Assembly: GCF_033118175.1 (NCBI RefSeq)
Contig: NC_083692.1
Coordinates: 12,211,501-12,275,500 of the forward strand
Reading direction: 5' to 3'
DNA from: Dama dama
Lineage: Eukaryota; Chordata; Mammalia; Artiodactyla; Cervidae
Length of the DNA: 64,000 nucleotides
The notes beneath the pieces were generated by a model. It saw only the letters and a list, made by a program, of their open reading frames with translations. It searched no databases and was not told where the DNA came from. Each line of letters starts with the position of its first letter. Positions within the stretch are counted from its first letter, which is position 1. The position numbers were made by a program, and so were the translations under genes. Positions 23,400 to 34,410 of the stretch are shown in pieces.

Positions 23400-23640
23400 T
23401 TAATAGTAATAGTGTTTATGGAGCACTTACTAATTGCTAGTCACTGTAATAAGCACTTCACTTCCATTAATGAAACCAAATCTTTTAAAATCTCACAGGG
23501 TAAATTCCATTATTAACTCTATTTTCCAGATAAAGAAACTGAGTCTGGAGCAAGTGTGCTTAGATTACACAAGTTTTAAAAATTAGAGCCAGGATTTGAG
23601 CCAGAAGTTAGGATTTAGAATTCATGCTTTTAGGCGTGAT
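23400..23640 (-). mobile_element. MIR SINE
   Basis: Reverse-complemented MIR with 'gagcacttactaattgctag', a tcacagggtaaa block, 'ttttccagataaagaaactg' and 'ttagagccaggatttgagcc'. Confidence 0.65.
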
Positions 23641-23724
23641 GGCACAGTTGTGGTCCTGTGGCTGTTACAGATTTAAAAGCCTCTTCCTTTGCATCTATTT
23701 AAATAAACTATAACAACGAATGAA

Positions 23725-23965
23725 AGGATTAGGAAGGACTATTTATTGAAATCCTACAATGAGTGGGGCACTCATCTTGAGACTTTCATGTAAGTCATTT
23801 CATTTAATCCTCACAGTAGCCTGATGGAATAGATATTGCTATATTCATTTTTTTGTATAAAAGAATTTGGCACCAAAAAGGAAGTAATTTTACCCAAGGT
23901 AAGAGCTAGTATAATAACTGAAGTAACTGAATTTGATGCAGTGCCTGCTAAGTCCATGTTCATTC
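23725..23965 (-). mobile_element. MIR SINE
   Basis: A second reverse-complemented MIR: 'tattgaaatcctacaatgag', 'atttaatcctcacagtagcc', then 'ttttacccaaggtaagagct'. Confidence 0.55.
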
Positions 23966-24110
23966 TATTTTTTTCCTGTTCTTTCCTTGACTTTTAAAAT
24001 AGATGGCAGGAGGGGTATTTTTTGGTTCTCCCTATATATTTTCTGGTCCAGTCTCCCTTACTGTACAAATTCCACATTTGTACCTGATACTTGGAGATTC
24101 TGAGCTCTCA

Positions 24111-24339
24111 CCTGTGGTGCGCTGTGTGAAGTCACTTCAGTAGTGTCCGACCCTTCGCAACCCCATGGACTGTAGCCCACCAGGCTCCTCTGTCCATGGG
24201 ACTCTCCAGACAAGAATAGTGGAGTGGGTTGCCATTTCCTTCTCCAGGGTATCTTCCCAACCCAGGGATCGAACCCACGTCTCACGTCTCCTGCGTTGGC
24301 AGGTGGGTTCTTTTCCACTAGCACCACCTCACAAGCCCA
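24111..24339 (-). mobile_element. Bov-tA SINE, full length
   Basis: A minus-strand copy with a small internal duplication 'cacgtctcacgtctcctg' near 24275-24292 in the tRNA-like half. The target-site duplication 'agctctca' is at 24103-24110 and 24340-24347. Confidence 0.94.
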
Positions 24340-24417
24340 AGCTCTCATCCTTCCTTCCCCAAAGCCTTCTGGCAGGTGCAGGCACATGTGAGTGGGCATG
24401 GCCACCCAAAGACTAGA

Positions 24418-24560
24418 TGTGAATCCTGGCTCGCCATTTCTCTGCTACCTGACCCGGGGCCAATCATATAACAACTGGGGGCCTCAGCTTCCTTATCCAT
24501 AAACATGGTGCTAATAATGATGCCCACTCTGAAGGGTAAAGATCAGAAATAATGTATCAA
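24418..24560 (+). mobile_element. MIR SINE fragment
   Basis: Plus-strand MIR core: 'gaatcctggctcgccatttc', 'cctcagcttccttatccata', 'aacatggtgctaataatgat'. Confidence 0.55.
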
Positions 24561-24989
24561 AACACTATTATTACTTGGTACAGTTTGTTCCTTAAAATCA
24601 CACGCAGGTTATGCATTTTGCCACTTTTCTTTTTTTGTCCCTTCCTTTCAGAGCACTTACAATGTTTCCACCCCAGTCCCCCCCTTACCCCATCAAGGGT
24701 ATCCAGAAACCTGCTTAGAAATTCAGTAAGATTCATCCTTGATTGAAATGAAGGTATCTCGGGAGAAGGCAGATCCTTTGAAATCTTTATTAGCTAAACA
24801 TACTTCTGAAGACTAGTATGGGTACCCAGAATGGGGAGATGAAGACAAGGAGAAAGGGATTTCACAGATATTTTTTGGATAGACCATATGAGAAAGATGA
24901 TTATGAAAGATGGCGTACCCTGATCTGTATACACAGAGAGCAATATTAAGAGCTTCATAAAAGTTTTCATTTTTTAGTGAAAATTGTAT
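24561..24989. other. Unique DNA
   Basis: Nothing recognised. Pyrimidine-rich around 24623-24660. Confidence 0.5.
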
Positions 24990-25500
24990 TGTTTATTGTG
25001 GTATAAGTGACATATAACATTATATTCATTTCAAGTGTACGACACACCTGTCTCTCACCACATCTGTCTCCATCTGACCTTGTGAGATGACCAGTATTCC
25101 CCGTATATAATTACACAAATTGTTTTCCTTGGGGTAAGCACTTTTAAGATCTTTCTTAGCAACTTTCAAATATGTGGTGCAGGATTGTTAATTATAGTCA
25201 CCATGCTATACATAACATGTCTATGACTTTTTTAATGCAATTTTTATTAGCACTATTCTAAATAATTCTAAGTATATAGCTCACTGATCCCTCTTCTTTT
25301 TCACACACAAAAAATCATTTTTTATACAGTTTTTAAGGTTACATTCCATTTACAGTTATTACAAAATTTTGACTTTATTCCCCATGTTGTACAGTGCTTC
25401 CTTCTAGCCTATCTTACACTCAAGTTTGGTTTTATTATAGTTTTATAACAAACATTTATTTTACAACAGGAAATTTATACCTTTCTGCCCCCTTAAAAAA
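24990..25500 (-). mobile_element. L1 3' UTR (old L1M-type)
   Basis: Reverse-complemented L1 3' UTR: 'tgacatataacattatattc', 'gattgttaattatagtcacc', 'ccccatgttgtacagtgctt', 'agcctatcttacactcaag'. Non-coding and AT-rich. Confidence 0.6.
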
Positions 25501-25566
25501 TTTGTTTTACCAAAGCCTAAATTATGAGTTAGATAGATGGGACTGATGTAGAACTTAAATTTTTAT

Positions 25567-25800
25567 GGCCACCTGATGTGAAGAACTGACTCACTGGAAA
25601 AGACCCTGATGTTGGGAAAGATTGAAGGCAGGAGGAGAAGGGGACGACAGAGGATGAGATGGTTGGATGGCATCACCAACTCAATGGACATGGGTTTAAT
25701 GAGCTCCAGGAGTTGGTGATGAACAGGGAAGCCTGGTGTGCTGCAGCCCATGGGGTCACAGAGTTGGACATGACTCAGCGACTAAACGGAACTGAACTGA
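25567..25800 (+). mobile_element. BovB (RTE) LINE, 3' end only
   Basis: Begins in the conserved 'ggccacctgatgtgaagaac' block and ends in the 'gcgactaaacggaactgaac' tail, with the late ORF segment between. Severely 5'-truncated. Confidence 0.9.
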
Positions 25801-25822
25801 ATATATGTTTGAGCACCCGCAT

Positions 25823-25840
25823 GCACACACACACACACAC
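25823..25840. repeat. Short (CA)n tract
   Basis: Nine CA units just right of the BovB tail, plausibly grown from its A-rich 3' end. Confidence 0.85.
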
Positions 25841-25873
25841 GTTACCCTAAAACAGTGTTCCTGTGACACCTTC

Positions 25874-25993
25874 GGGGCTTCCCTGGTGCCTCAGACAGTA
25901 AAGAATCTGCCTGCAATGCAAGAGACCTGGGTTCGATACCTGGAAAAGGGAATGGCTACGCGCCAATATTCTTGCCTGGAGAATTCCGTAGTA
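25874..25993 (+). mobile_element. Bov-tA SINE, 3'-truncated
   Basis: The tRNA-like head and first part of the body are present (gcttccctggtgcctcagac to gcctggagaattccgtag). The distal BovB-like tail is missing. Retrotransposition normally truncates the 5' side, so a later deletion is likely. Confidence 0.88.
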
Positions 25994-26029
25994 AGTTGAA
26001 ATGACATAAAGCAAAGAAACAGTTACATA

Positions 26030-26081
<52 letters not shown>

Positions 26082-26090
26082 TTATATATA
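26030..26090. repeat. (TA)n-(TG)n compound microsatellite
   Basis: A TA run at 26031-26040, a TG run at 26041-26079, and TA-rich sequence to 26090. Confidence 0.95.
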
Positions 26091-27740
26091 AGCAAAAATC
26101 CTTTTTGGGTTGCTTCTGGTTAGAAAAAACAAATATTAATGTAGGTCTTTTGTAAAAGCAGAGTTGCATAAAGCAAACTTTCCAAAAGCGAGGGATACTT
26201 GTGTGTGTACAATTGGGATGCAAGATGGAAGAAAGAACGTACTAGAAATACTGAGGAGAGTAATTCTTTAGGACAATATTGTAAACTTCACAACTCATAT
26301 ATGTGGGGAGATATTAACAAAGTTCTCTTTACTTCTAAATTGAACAACAACAACAGAAAAATAATTCCTATTGTTCATTGGAATATGTAACACATGTTCT
26401 CAACTCTGGATTGAGACCTTGCAAAGTGACCATTTCCTCAAGGGAGATGTCATTTAAAAAAATAGTCCGTAGAGAAGGTGTTCATATCTAGTTGGCTTGC
26501 TGAGAATGTCAGTCACAGTCTAAAGAGATTCCAAAGGTAACGTGATAATATGGCATGTCTACTCAAGGGCAACCAGTGGAAATGTTCTGAATCAAAAATA
26601 ACTCAACGTTTGAGAGTTCTGAGAGGACATCCAGTATCTCTCCATCTGGAATAATTAGGAAGGAGGGATGCATTAGTTTGTTTTGGAATTTCAACAGATT
26701 AAATTTAGTACGTTATAAATTTATTGTTGGAAATGTTAAATCTCATTAGTAATTGAATTTCACTGAAATAAAGACTTCAGGGAAAGCTGATATTTATCTA
26801 TTTGGCAGAAATCAGTTAAATTCAATTAAACATGATTTTTTAAAAAACGTTTTTGCAGTCACTGTGTAGACCAAAACTGTAAAATTCAATTACATGTAGG
26901 TGGTCAGGCTATCACATTCTGGTTATCAGAAAACAGTCATCATGAAATTCAACAATGGTATATTGGATATTTGCCATTTCAGCAAATACCATTGTAAGAG
27001 CAAAGACGGCTCATAGCTAAGAAGCTCATTCCTAAGCTTCTCTTTTGCTTTCACTCAATAAAGGGTATAATAAAACTTCATCCTAAGAAAGGAGCTTGCA
27101 AACTCCTTGCCCCATTACAACAGAATTTGACCTGAATATTCATTTCCATAGTTAAAAAATGAAGATAGAATGACAAACAGAATTATTCCAATTACTGTTC
27201 TCTGGAAATCACATGTGTTCATGCTACAATGAGGTGTGAAGAAATTTTATAAAGAAAACTTTGTAAAGAAGAAAAATGAAAAAAAATCATACTAGGAAAG
27301 GAAAGTGTTGTTAATCTGAGGAAGAATGACAAAGAAAAAGGCAGTCATGGGCACATAATTTTTTTGGAGGTGCTTGATTTGGAATACAAGGTAAGGGGTT
27401 CAAATCTGGAACCTGAGGCTTCTTCCTGGCAGTGATAGGACAGTCCTGTCGATCATCCTTCTAAAACTGAACCGTGTTGTGTTTTATAACCTGTGGGTGA
27501 AAAGAATAGATATCCTCCCTTAGCCTTTTAGCAGCGCCAAGACAAGCAGTGCAAGGGAGAGACAAGTCTCCAGGAAAAGGAGTTACAGGAAGCTACTTCC
27601 CACTGTCACTCTGGGTCACTAGAAATAACACGTGGATGCCCAGGACATGCGTAGGTGCTGTGGGCAAGTTGGAGACATGAACCTTGGGTGCTGCTGAGTC
27701 CAGAACACTTCAAAGGCAAGGGGCAGTGAGCGAACCAGAA
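26091..27740. other. Unique AT-rich DNA
   Basis: No repeat or gene recognised. Contains a bulged hairpin at 26952-26995. Its right end leads into the promoter-like module. Confidence 0.5.
26952..26995. repeat. Bulged inverted repeat (hairpin)
   Basis: The outer arm 'acaatggt' pairs with 'accattgt' and the inner arm 'atttgc' with 'gcaaat'. There is a nine-base bulge on the left arm and a seven-base loop. Too short for a typical pre-miRNA. Confidence 0.6.
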
Positions 27741-27816
27741 GCCAATCAGAGTGAAGGGGATGTTTGAACCGAAAGAGAGGGTGTATATAAAGACTAAGGG
27801 TTTGGGGCACCTCTCT
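27741..27816 (+). promoter_or_regulatory. CCAAT/TATA core-promoter-like module
   Basis: A CCAAT box (gccaatcaga, 27741-27750) sits 43 bases upstream of a strong TATA box (TATATAAA, 27784-27791). That places a transcription start around 27814-27820, in the pyrimidine-rich 'ctctctctcg'. Two splice-donor-like sites follow, CAG|GTATTT at 27861/27862 and CGG|GTGAGT at 27897/27898, the second near-ideal. The 80-odd bases between start and donor contain no ATG, as expected for a non-coding first exon. No AATAAA follows nearby, so a retroviral LTR is less likely. I do not recognise a gene, and no downstream coding exon is identifiable in this window. Order and spacing are read directly; promoter function is inferred. 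Confidence 0.4.
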
Positions 27817-27897
27817 CTCGCTCCAGCCTCTGTTCTAGTCAACACCTGCCAGTCTGGGCAGGTATTTCTACAACTCCAAGAGGACAAGAGGAGTCGG
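27814..27897 (+). other. Putative non-coding first exon
   Basis: The segment from the TATA-predicted start to the CGG|GTGAGT donor. It has no ATG. If real, it is a 5' UTR exon or the start of a lncRNA. The 77-codon open frame over it (27751-27984) begins upstream of the TATA box and is probably meaningless. Confidence 0.28.
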
Positions 27898-28332
27898 GTG
27901 AGTCTGGGATCAACTAGACTTGCATACATTTTGTCCCTCTGCGGTTGCTCTGCAAGACGGTTAAATCTGAATCACAAGGACTAGCCTTCCCGATGTATTC
28001 TGTTTGCTCTGAACCTGCTTAAAGGAACTGGCCATTGACATGTGAGCCCACAAATGCACATTCAAGAATACATGGCCGTCCCTGCTTCCTCCCATTTTCT
28101 CTGCATCGGGAGCGGCTGGGATGACGCTCAGGCCTCCATTTGTCAGACAGGGCTGGCATGGTCTGCGGCCTATTTGGCAGGTACACTGTGATACTAACTG
28201 AGGCTGCATTTGGAAGAAAGGCATGTTACGGTTTGGTTCTAGGGTGGCAAACTTTGAATAGATTGCTGCAGAATTCTTCTTCAGGATCTGCTTTCTTTTA
28301 AGTGCCAGGAAGTAGAAATATTAGTCTGGAGA
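27898..28332. other. Unique DNA
   Basis: GC-richer than its surroundings to about 28200, with no repeat named. A minus-strand 87-codon frame (27961-28224) lacks any recognisable domain. Confidence 0.45.
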
Positions 28333-28754
28333 AGAAATTCCAACTTCTTTTTTTATAATTGCTTAAAATATTTTTAGTCTAGTATTCATTTTTATTTACA
28401 CAGTGATCAAATGTTCTGAAGTGGTGAAAGGAGCCTGTAACATGGAATTTCAGGCATCAGTCACAAGACTCGGGTAGGGGAGTTTTTTTGTTTTTTGTTT
28501 TTTTCAGTTAATTTTTACTGGAGGATAGTTACTTTCCAACTTTGTGTTAGTTTCCACTATACAGTAAAGTGAATGAGTTCTGTGTTGCATATATCCCCTC
28601 TTTTTCAGATTTCCTTCCCATTTAGGTTGCCATGGAGCATTGAGTAGAGGTCCCTGTGCTAGGCAGCAGGCTCTCATTAGTTATTTTATACATAGTAGTA
28701 CATATATGTCAACCCCAATCTCCCAATTCATCTCACCCAGAAATTCCAACTTCT
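28333..28754 (-). mobile_element. L1 insertion with a 3'-transduction structure
   Basis: The whole block is bounded by an exact 16-bp direct repeat, 'agaaattccaacttct', at 28333-28348 and 28739-28754. On the minus strand, in order: an L1 3' UTR segment (28505-28738); an A-rich tract interrupted by C's (28483-28504); about 128 bases of non-L1 DNA (28355-28482); and a second A-run (28348-28354) touching the repeat. An AATAAA lies at 28391-28396, about 36 bases before the second A-run. L1 read-through of its own weak poly(A) site and use of a downstream one yields exactly this order. The 5' end is truncated, as usual. The nick site would be TTTC/AG, acceptable for L1 endonuclease. Confidence 0.78.
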
Positions 28755-30045
28755 GAAAGACCTGTATCCCAGTTGTGAGCATTTTTTAATGCCCAGAGAT
28801 CCTTTTGGATTGATGCTTTGGTTAAGTGATGAGGCCAAACATATGGTTAGGACTAAGTATGAAAGTGATACTCAATGACCTGCTCTTGCTTTATTCTTTC
28901 CATGGCATCTGCACAGAGGTTTGTAACCCGTTTTATTATATATTGTCATTTCTTAAAAGCCAGGCACATGGGGGAGAATCTCCAATGACATTCTTTGCTA
29001 ATCCCAATGTTAACCTAATGATTTTATTCTGAGACTTCCAGTTTGAGTTAGATGACCCTCAATACTAACCTATCCAATAAAAATAAAGTCTAACATATGT
29101 ATTGTTCATGTTAAGGACTAAGGCCATAAAATGCAATGCTTTGCTTTTAGTTGATTTAAAGTAAAGATCGAAGGAAACTGATGGATGGTTTCAAATAGAA
29201 TGGTATTACCTGAGCTGATGAATCAAAGTTGTTTGTATCAATATTACCCTCTACCTCACAATGAATTTAATCCCTAATTTATTTACCTGTATATAAAAAG
29301 GAATGTAGCTTACTTAATACTAACAGGTGGCGTGGGTCTAGGAAAAGGAAAGATTAGTCATTCTCTTATCATCTCATGATTCCTTAGTCTCATGATTCAA
29401 GGTGATCGCTAAGGAAAAAAGTTCTAAGGAATGTTACAGTCCTGTTGAATTTAGGGCACAAGCCTAATGTGTGCCTTGTACTCTGCTATGGGAATTTGAC
29501 ACTCTCAGTTGTTACTTCCAGAAAACTCTGGCAAATCCGGCTTATTAACTTTATCACCCAGGGAGACTGCAATAGAGGAATGATGTATGGGTGACTCTGT
29601 GGTTAGATGTAGGTCATTGTTAAGATTCTAACTTTTATTTGTAGGGGACAGTTCATAACTGTTTAATAAACTATTAGTAATCTGTTGTTATTATTATAAC
29701 AGAAGTCCCCTTATCTGATTTGTTTTCAGCCATCAAGGAGGAACAGGAGGGCTCCACTAAAAAATGCTTCTTAAATGTCATCTGCGTGGACTTCGTTTTG
29801 TTTTAAAGCTTCTCATTGCACTTTTGTATTGTGTGTTAATCCATAAATGCCTTAGCTCATTTTAGAAGCAGCCAGAAAATAAATCCTAAATAGTAAAATT
29901 TTTAAATTTAGCTAATGTGTATATCTTTATAAATGCACATGTATATATGTTTGTATATATATGAACAAATACATTTATAGGTGGCTTTATATTGTTAATG
30001 ATGTTTTCCTTAAACAATACACACATACATATATATTCATATGTA
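28755..30045. other. Unique AT-rich DNA
   Basis: No gene or repeat recognised. Confidence 0.5.
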
Positions 30046-30171
30046 CATGCTCAGTTGCTAAGTTGTGTCTGACTCCTTGCCACCCCATGGACCGTAACCC
30101 ACCAGGCTCCTCTGTCCATGAGATTTTCCAGGTAAGAGGACTGGAATGGGTTGCCATTCCCTTCACCAGGG
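30046..30171 (-). mobile_element. Bov-tA SINE, head missing
   Basis: A minus-strand tail and body from 'catgctcagttgctaagttg' to 'attcccttcaccaggg'. The tRNA-like half is absent. Confidence 0.9.
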
Positions 30172-30186
30172 ATACATATGTGTGTG

Positions 30187-30207
30187 TATATATATATATA
30201 TATATAT
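30187..30207. repeat. (TA)n microsatellite
   Basis: About ten TA units directly beside the Bov-tA fragment. Confidence 0.9.
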
Positions 30208-30264
30208 GTACTATTGTGTATTGGTATAAAGATTTTTATTTTGCAAATGGCTTTTTATAGATGA

Positions 30265-30370
30265 TCTTTCACTGAACTCCATAATTAACCTGCGCAAAGG
30301 TTAAATGACCTGCCCAATTTCACGCTTAGTAACTAGGACAGCCAGGGCTAGCAAGGAAGCTTCCTGATTG
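30265..30370 (-). mobile_element. MIR SINE remnant
   Basis: 'ggttaaatgacctgcccaat' and 'tagtaactaggacagccagg' match the reverse-complemented MIR middle. Short and old. Confidence 0.42.
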
Positions 30371-31324
30371 CTGGCCAAGAGTTCTTTCCACTGGGACAGT
30401 TGTCACTGGTTATTGGGAAGCTGAGGGGAAGAAACTGGTTTAATTTCTCTGAAGATGAGAATTATTGATAGTGACTGAAATATCATTAGTGCCGTTATTT
30501 TCCAAAGCCAGCTGATCTAAGACAGTCTTGTGTGTGAACGAGTTATGTAAAGGGCCATGTGTGATAACTTTGATGTGTTCTGTCTATATTCTGCGATGCT
30601 GCTCTAATTCTTTCATGTTAACTATCTTTTTATTAACTTTATTTTTGACAAAACATCACACAGCTGCTATTCATTACACTAGTAATGAAAATACTGATGC
30701 AAGATACCCTATTAATGAAGGTGTATAAACTAGAACCTTGTATCATATGATAAAAGTCTGTTTCCAATACTGTCCTTTAGTCAGCAAAAAATTTTTAATG
30801 GAAATCAGATTACAAAATTGACACTTTTTGCAAGGTTAAAATTTGATTAACAATTTTTTTAGACATTCTCTTTGTAGATACCCATTCATTTTAATTTATG
30901 GTTAAGCTTAATAGAGACAGGCAAATAGAGACAGGTCTTTAGTTTATTCACCCGGCACTTGCTGGCAGGATTAGTCAAAGAAATGGGAAAGTGCTACTTC
31001 ATTACGAAAACAGCATACTCATAATCAAAACCAACCAAGTTGACAAACACATATTCTCCCTTAGAATTAAAAATACTCTTACCATATAAGGAGCATTCAA
31101 GAAGTCCTTATAGTAACCTTGGCATGATAAGTATTCAGAATGGTCAGCCTGACCCTTTAGACTTATCGGATGTAAAAATCTGTTCCTCCCATAATGTCCC
31201 AAGGGCAATTTTCACAATTGAAACAAGTTTTTTCTTATAAAACAAGGTAAAATCCTACATTCCCTGGGGTAGAAGTTAAGGTGCTCTAACTCGCCCCCGC
31301 CCAAAATATTTTTTTACAAAACAA
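30371..31324. other. Unique AT-rich DNA
   Basis: Nothing recognised. Confidence 0.5.
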
Positions 31325-31690
31325 GCAAAACCCAGTGTAGTGGCTTACGTAGATAGAAATGTATTTCTCACATTACAGTCCTGCCGGCCCGGGTGGTGAA
31401 GGTCATTAAAAGACACGGGTCTCTTCCTTCCTTTCTGCTGCATTACCATTCCCTGACGTGCTCATCAGTGTTACTGAAAGCTGAGTCTCTACCACGTCTG
31501 TGCTACAGCCCACAGAAGAAGGGAATAGGAGAAAGTCCAGGGCAAGTGTCTTTAAGGAGCTGATCCAGAAATGAAAGATATCCTTCTACTCCACTCTCGT
31601 TGCCCAGAACTTTAGCACATGAACTTACTTAGCTTCAAGGGATGCTGGGAAATGTAGTCTGTAACTGGGAGACCATTCTTTAAAAAGATA
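31325..31690. mobile_element. Ancient mammalian interspersed repeat, family not named
   Basis: 'gtggcttacgtagatagaaa', 'tatttctcacattacagtcc' and especially 'gggatgctgggaaatgtagt' are the hallmark blocks of a common old mammalian repeat. I cannot assign the family from memory. A related copy is at 41110-41680. Confidence 0.4.
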
Positions 31691-31871
31691 GAGTGGAGGA
31701 GGAAGGATGGAGGGGTGGGTTCATCTATTAAAAGAAGGTGGAGAAGAAAAGATACTGGACAGCATCTACCAATGTCTGTCATAGTCACTATATACAAAGT
31801 AAAATGCATAGTATCCACAAGAAACCATCGAAGGCATTCAAATAATTAAAAAATAAATTAATGCTGGTAGT
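31691..31871. other. Unique DNA
   Basis: Short interval left of a BovB copy. Nothing recognised. Confidence 0.5.
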
Positions 31872-32462
31872 GCTTGTGTTTTGGGGGGCTCCAAAACCAC
31901 TGCAGATGATAACTGTAGCCATGAAATTAAAAGATACTTACTCCTTCGAAGAAAAGCTATGACCAACATAGACAGCATATTAAAAAGCAGAGACATGACT
32001 TTACCAACAAAGGTGGATCTAGTCAAAGCTATGGTTTTTCCAGTGGTCATGTATGGATGTGAGAGTTGGACTATAAAGAAAGCTGAGCACCGAAGTATTC
32101 ATGCTTTTGAACTGTGGTGTTGGAGAAGACTCTTGAGAGTCCCTTGGACTGCAAGGAGATCCAACCAGTCCATCTAAATCAGTCCTGGGTGTTCACTGGA
32201 AGGACTGATGCTGAAGCTGAAACTCCAATACTTTGGCCACCTGATGCAAAGAACTGACTCATTAGAAAAGACCCTGATGCTGGAAAAGATTGAAGGCAGG
32301 AGGAGAAGGGTACGACAGAGGATGAGATGGTTGGATGGCAACACCAACATGATGGACATGAGTTTGAGTAGGCTCTGGGAGTTGGTGATGGACAGGGAAG
32401 CCTGGTGTGCAGCAGTCCATGGGGTCACAAAGAGATGTACATGACTGAATGACTGAATTGAA
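31872..32462 (+). mobile_element. BovB (RTE) LINE, 3' part
   Basis: A 5'-truncated copy starting just downstream of the YADD region. One frame runs open for 99 codons (31881-32177) over the H-E-I-K-R, YGCESW and ELWCWRRLLR blocks. A short deletion near 32176-32180 then breaks the frame, and the last segment reopens at 32208-32444. The tail ends in ACTGAATGACTGAATTG-type sequence. It is one of the best-preserved coding remnants here, but it cannot encode an active enzyme because the catalytic region is absent. Confidence 0.93.
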
Positions 32463-32819
32463 CTAGTATGACTTCTTCGGAGTAAAAGTTACTCGTCACT
32501 ACCTTTTGAACAAAGATTTCGCTCTGTACATGGCTTTGTCTCTAGTGAGAAGATATGAAGGTAGTTTCTAGTTTTTTTTAATACATAACACAAGCATATT
32601 AGAAAGGCATGCCATTTTTTTTTAACATTTTTTGAACATTATTTTCTAAGTTAACTTTCCAAATAATGGAAGCTCACCATTTTTAATTTAATGTAAAGCA
32701 CATATGATTCTCTTTTGTGTATGTGTCTGAGTATGAATGTAAATATTTACCAGACTGAGGTAGTTTTCCATCTACTTCCTTAAACTAGATAACAGCTGAA
32801 TGAATTTATACCTTCATGC
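32463..32819. other. Unique AT-rich DNA
   Basis: Nothing recognised. Confidence 0.5.
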
Positions 32820-33010
32820 AATGCACATTTATTTGGCCCCAATTATGTGCCAGTGATGACATCAGACTCTGCATAGTATTTCAGATTTAATCTTCCCAAC
32901 AAGCCAGTGAGGTAGGACAGATTTTCGCTGTTTCACATGTGAGGAAACTGAGTGTCAGGGAGGTTAGGTTATGTGCTCAAGGTCATATCAAGAAGCCTCA
33001 AGTAAAACCC
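32820..33010 (-). mobile_element. MIR SINE
   Basis: Reverse-complemented MIR with 'ccaattatgtgccagtgatg', 'caacaagccagtgaggtagg', 'catgtgaggaaactgagtgt' and 'gtgctcaaggtcatatcaag'. Confidence 0.68.
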
Positions 33011-33029
33011 TAATCTCATTATTCCTTCT

Positions 33030-33250
33030 ACAATACTTCTGTCAGTTTCCTTCATTCAGCAAATATTTATCAAGGACCTTTTCTCCCCATGCAGTATGCT
33101 CAATGTTTTTATCTTTTGCCCCTGTTTAACCTCATGACAATCCCATAAAATAGATGCTATTTTCCACTTAAAGATGATGCAACTGTAGTTCAGAAAAGTA
33201 AAATACCCAAACGACAAAGAAATGGGTAGGCCAGGGTTTACAACGAGACG
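33030..33250 (-). mobile_element. MIR or L2-tail remnant
   Basis: 'ttccttcattcagcaaatat' is L2/MIR-tail-like. It is followed by 'ctcatgacaatcccataaaa' and 'gatgatgcaactgtagttca', which follow MIR. Degraded. Confidence 0.48.
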
Positions 33251-33479
33251 GCTCTTTCTACTTAGAACCTGCCATTCCCCCTATTGTATGGTCACTGAAG
33301 CCCCTGAAGCTTAGACATAACGCAGACCTGCTTTACCCTCCTGTTCTCTGTATTTCCATCTACCGTCTCATACATCCTGTCGACTCTTCCAGAAACACCT
33401 CTCCAGTCCAGCCCCCAGTCTAGATGCCATTATCACTTTGGGCCTGGAGTTGTTTCCTAACTGTTCCCTCTATGATCAA

Positions 33480-34040
33480 GTTATCTTTATTCCAATCTCC
33501 ACATTGTCATGAGATAGTTGGCCTCAAGTAAACAAAAGAAGCACAATTCTTTCATTCTTAAAATGTTGCTTTCTGGCTGGATCTCCATAGAATAATTTCT
33601 CAGTTTATTACTTCAACATACAAAGCTCTTCTCAACTCAGCTGTGGCCTCATCTCTCGTCACTCAGCTCCCACCTAACCTAAATTCTATCCATACCTAGT
33701 GCTTTGCTAATCTCTAAACCCATCTGCTTTTTCATGCCAATGTACTTTTGTACAGGATGTTCTTGTGACCTAGAGTAGCCTTTCCCATTTTTATTTTTCT
33801 GCCTGAAAAGTTCTACATGGCAAAGATCCAATTATGAAGTTATGACAGTAGTTCCCCAAATGAACGTCGTCACTCTTCTTTGCTCTCCCAGTACTCCTGT
33901 GTATCTTAAGTGCCATCATATCTATGTGTATACATGTCTGCCTCAGCCAGACTCCACTCTTCTTGACAGCCAGGGCCACCTGGGCCTTGCACAATGTCTG
34001 GCACATAATAACCATTCAGCAAATGTTTGACTGGGGACAG
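33480..34040 (+). mobile_element. L2 LINE 3' end
   Basis: The plus-strand L2 3' part: 'catacaaagctcttctcaac', 'tttttcatgccaatgtactt', and a clear tail 'cttgacagccagggccacct', 'gtctggcacataataaccat', 'tcagcaaatgtttgactg'. Confidence 0.6.
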
Positions 34041-34274
34041 TGGATGAAAGACTCAGCTGCTAGACGTAGCACAAAGACAGCTGGGATACAGGGGTCATTT
34101 AATAACAAAACAATCAGCGGCTTATTGAAAACTTACCCTGAACTCTGTTCCTTAGTACTATAAAGGGATCAGGAAAGAATAAAATAATCCTCACCTTTAA
34201 CTCTTTGCCCTAGCTTAAAATTTAATTAAGCAGCTGAGACTGATGTATTGGAATTAGAGCTTTCATGTACTTTC

Positions 34275-34410
34275 TTAATTGTTACCGTTTTATTTCTGCT
34301 AGACTGTACAGTCCAAGCACTTGGATTCTGTTATCATCCTTGTATTCCCAGCTCTTGTCATTGTTTATATAGTGGGGATTCAAAAATCTCTGTTGAAATG
34401 TGAGTGAATA
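34275..34410 (+). mobile_element. L2 3'-tail remnant
   Basis: 'tagactgtacagtccaagca', 'ccttgtattcccagctcttg' and 'tgttgaaatgtgagtgaata' fit the L2 tail (intervals 34275-34410). Short and degraded. Confidence 0.45.

Noticed and set aside
27590..27903. Reading the CCAAT/TATA module as a retroviral LTR
   Set aside because: No AATAAA within LTR distance, no TG...CA ends, and a splice-donor-like site instead.
27751..27984. 77-codon plus-strand frame through the promoter-like module
   Set aside because: Its start lies between the CCAAT and TATA boxes, upstream of any plausible transcription start.
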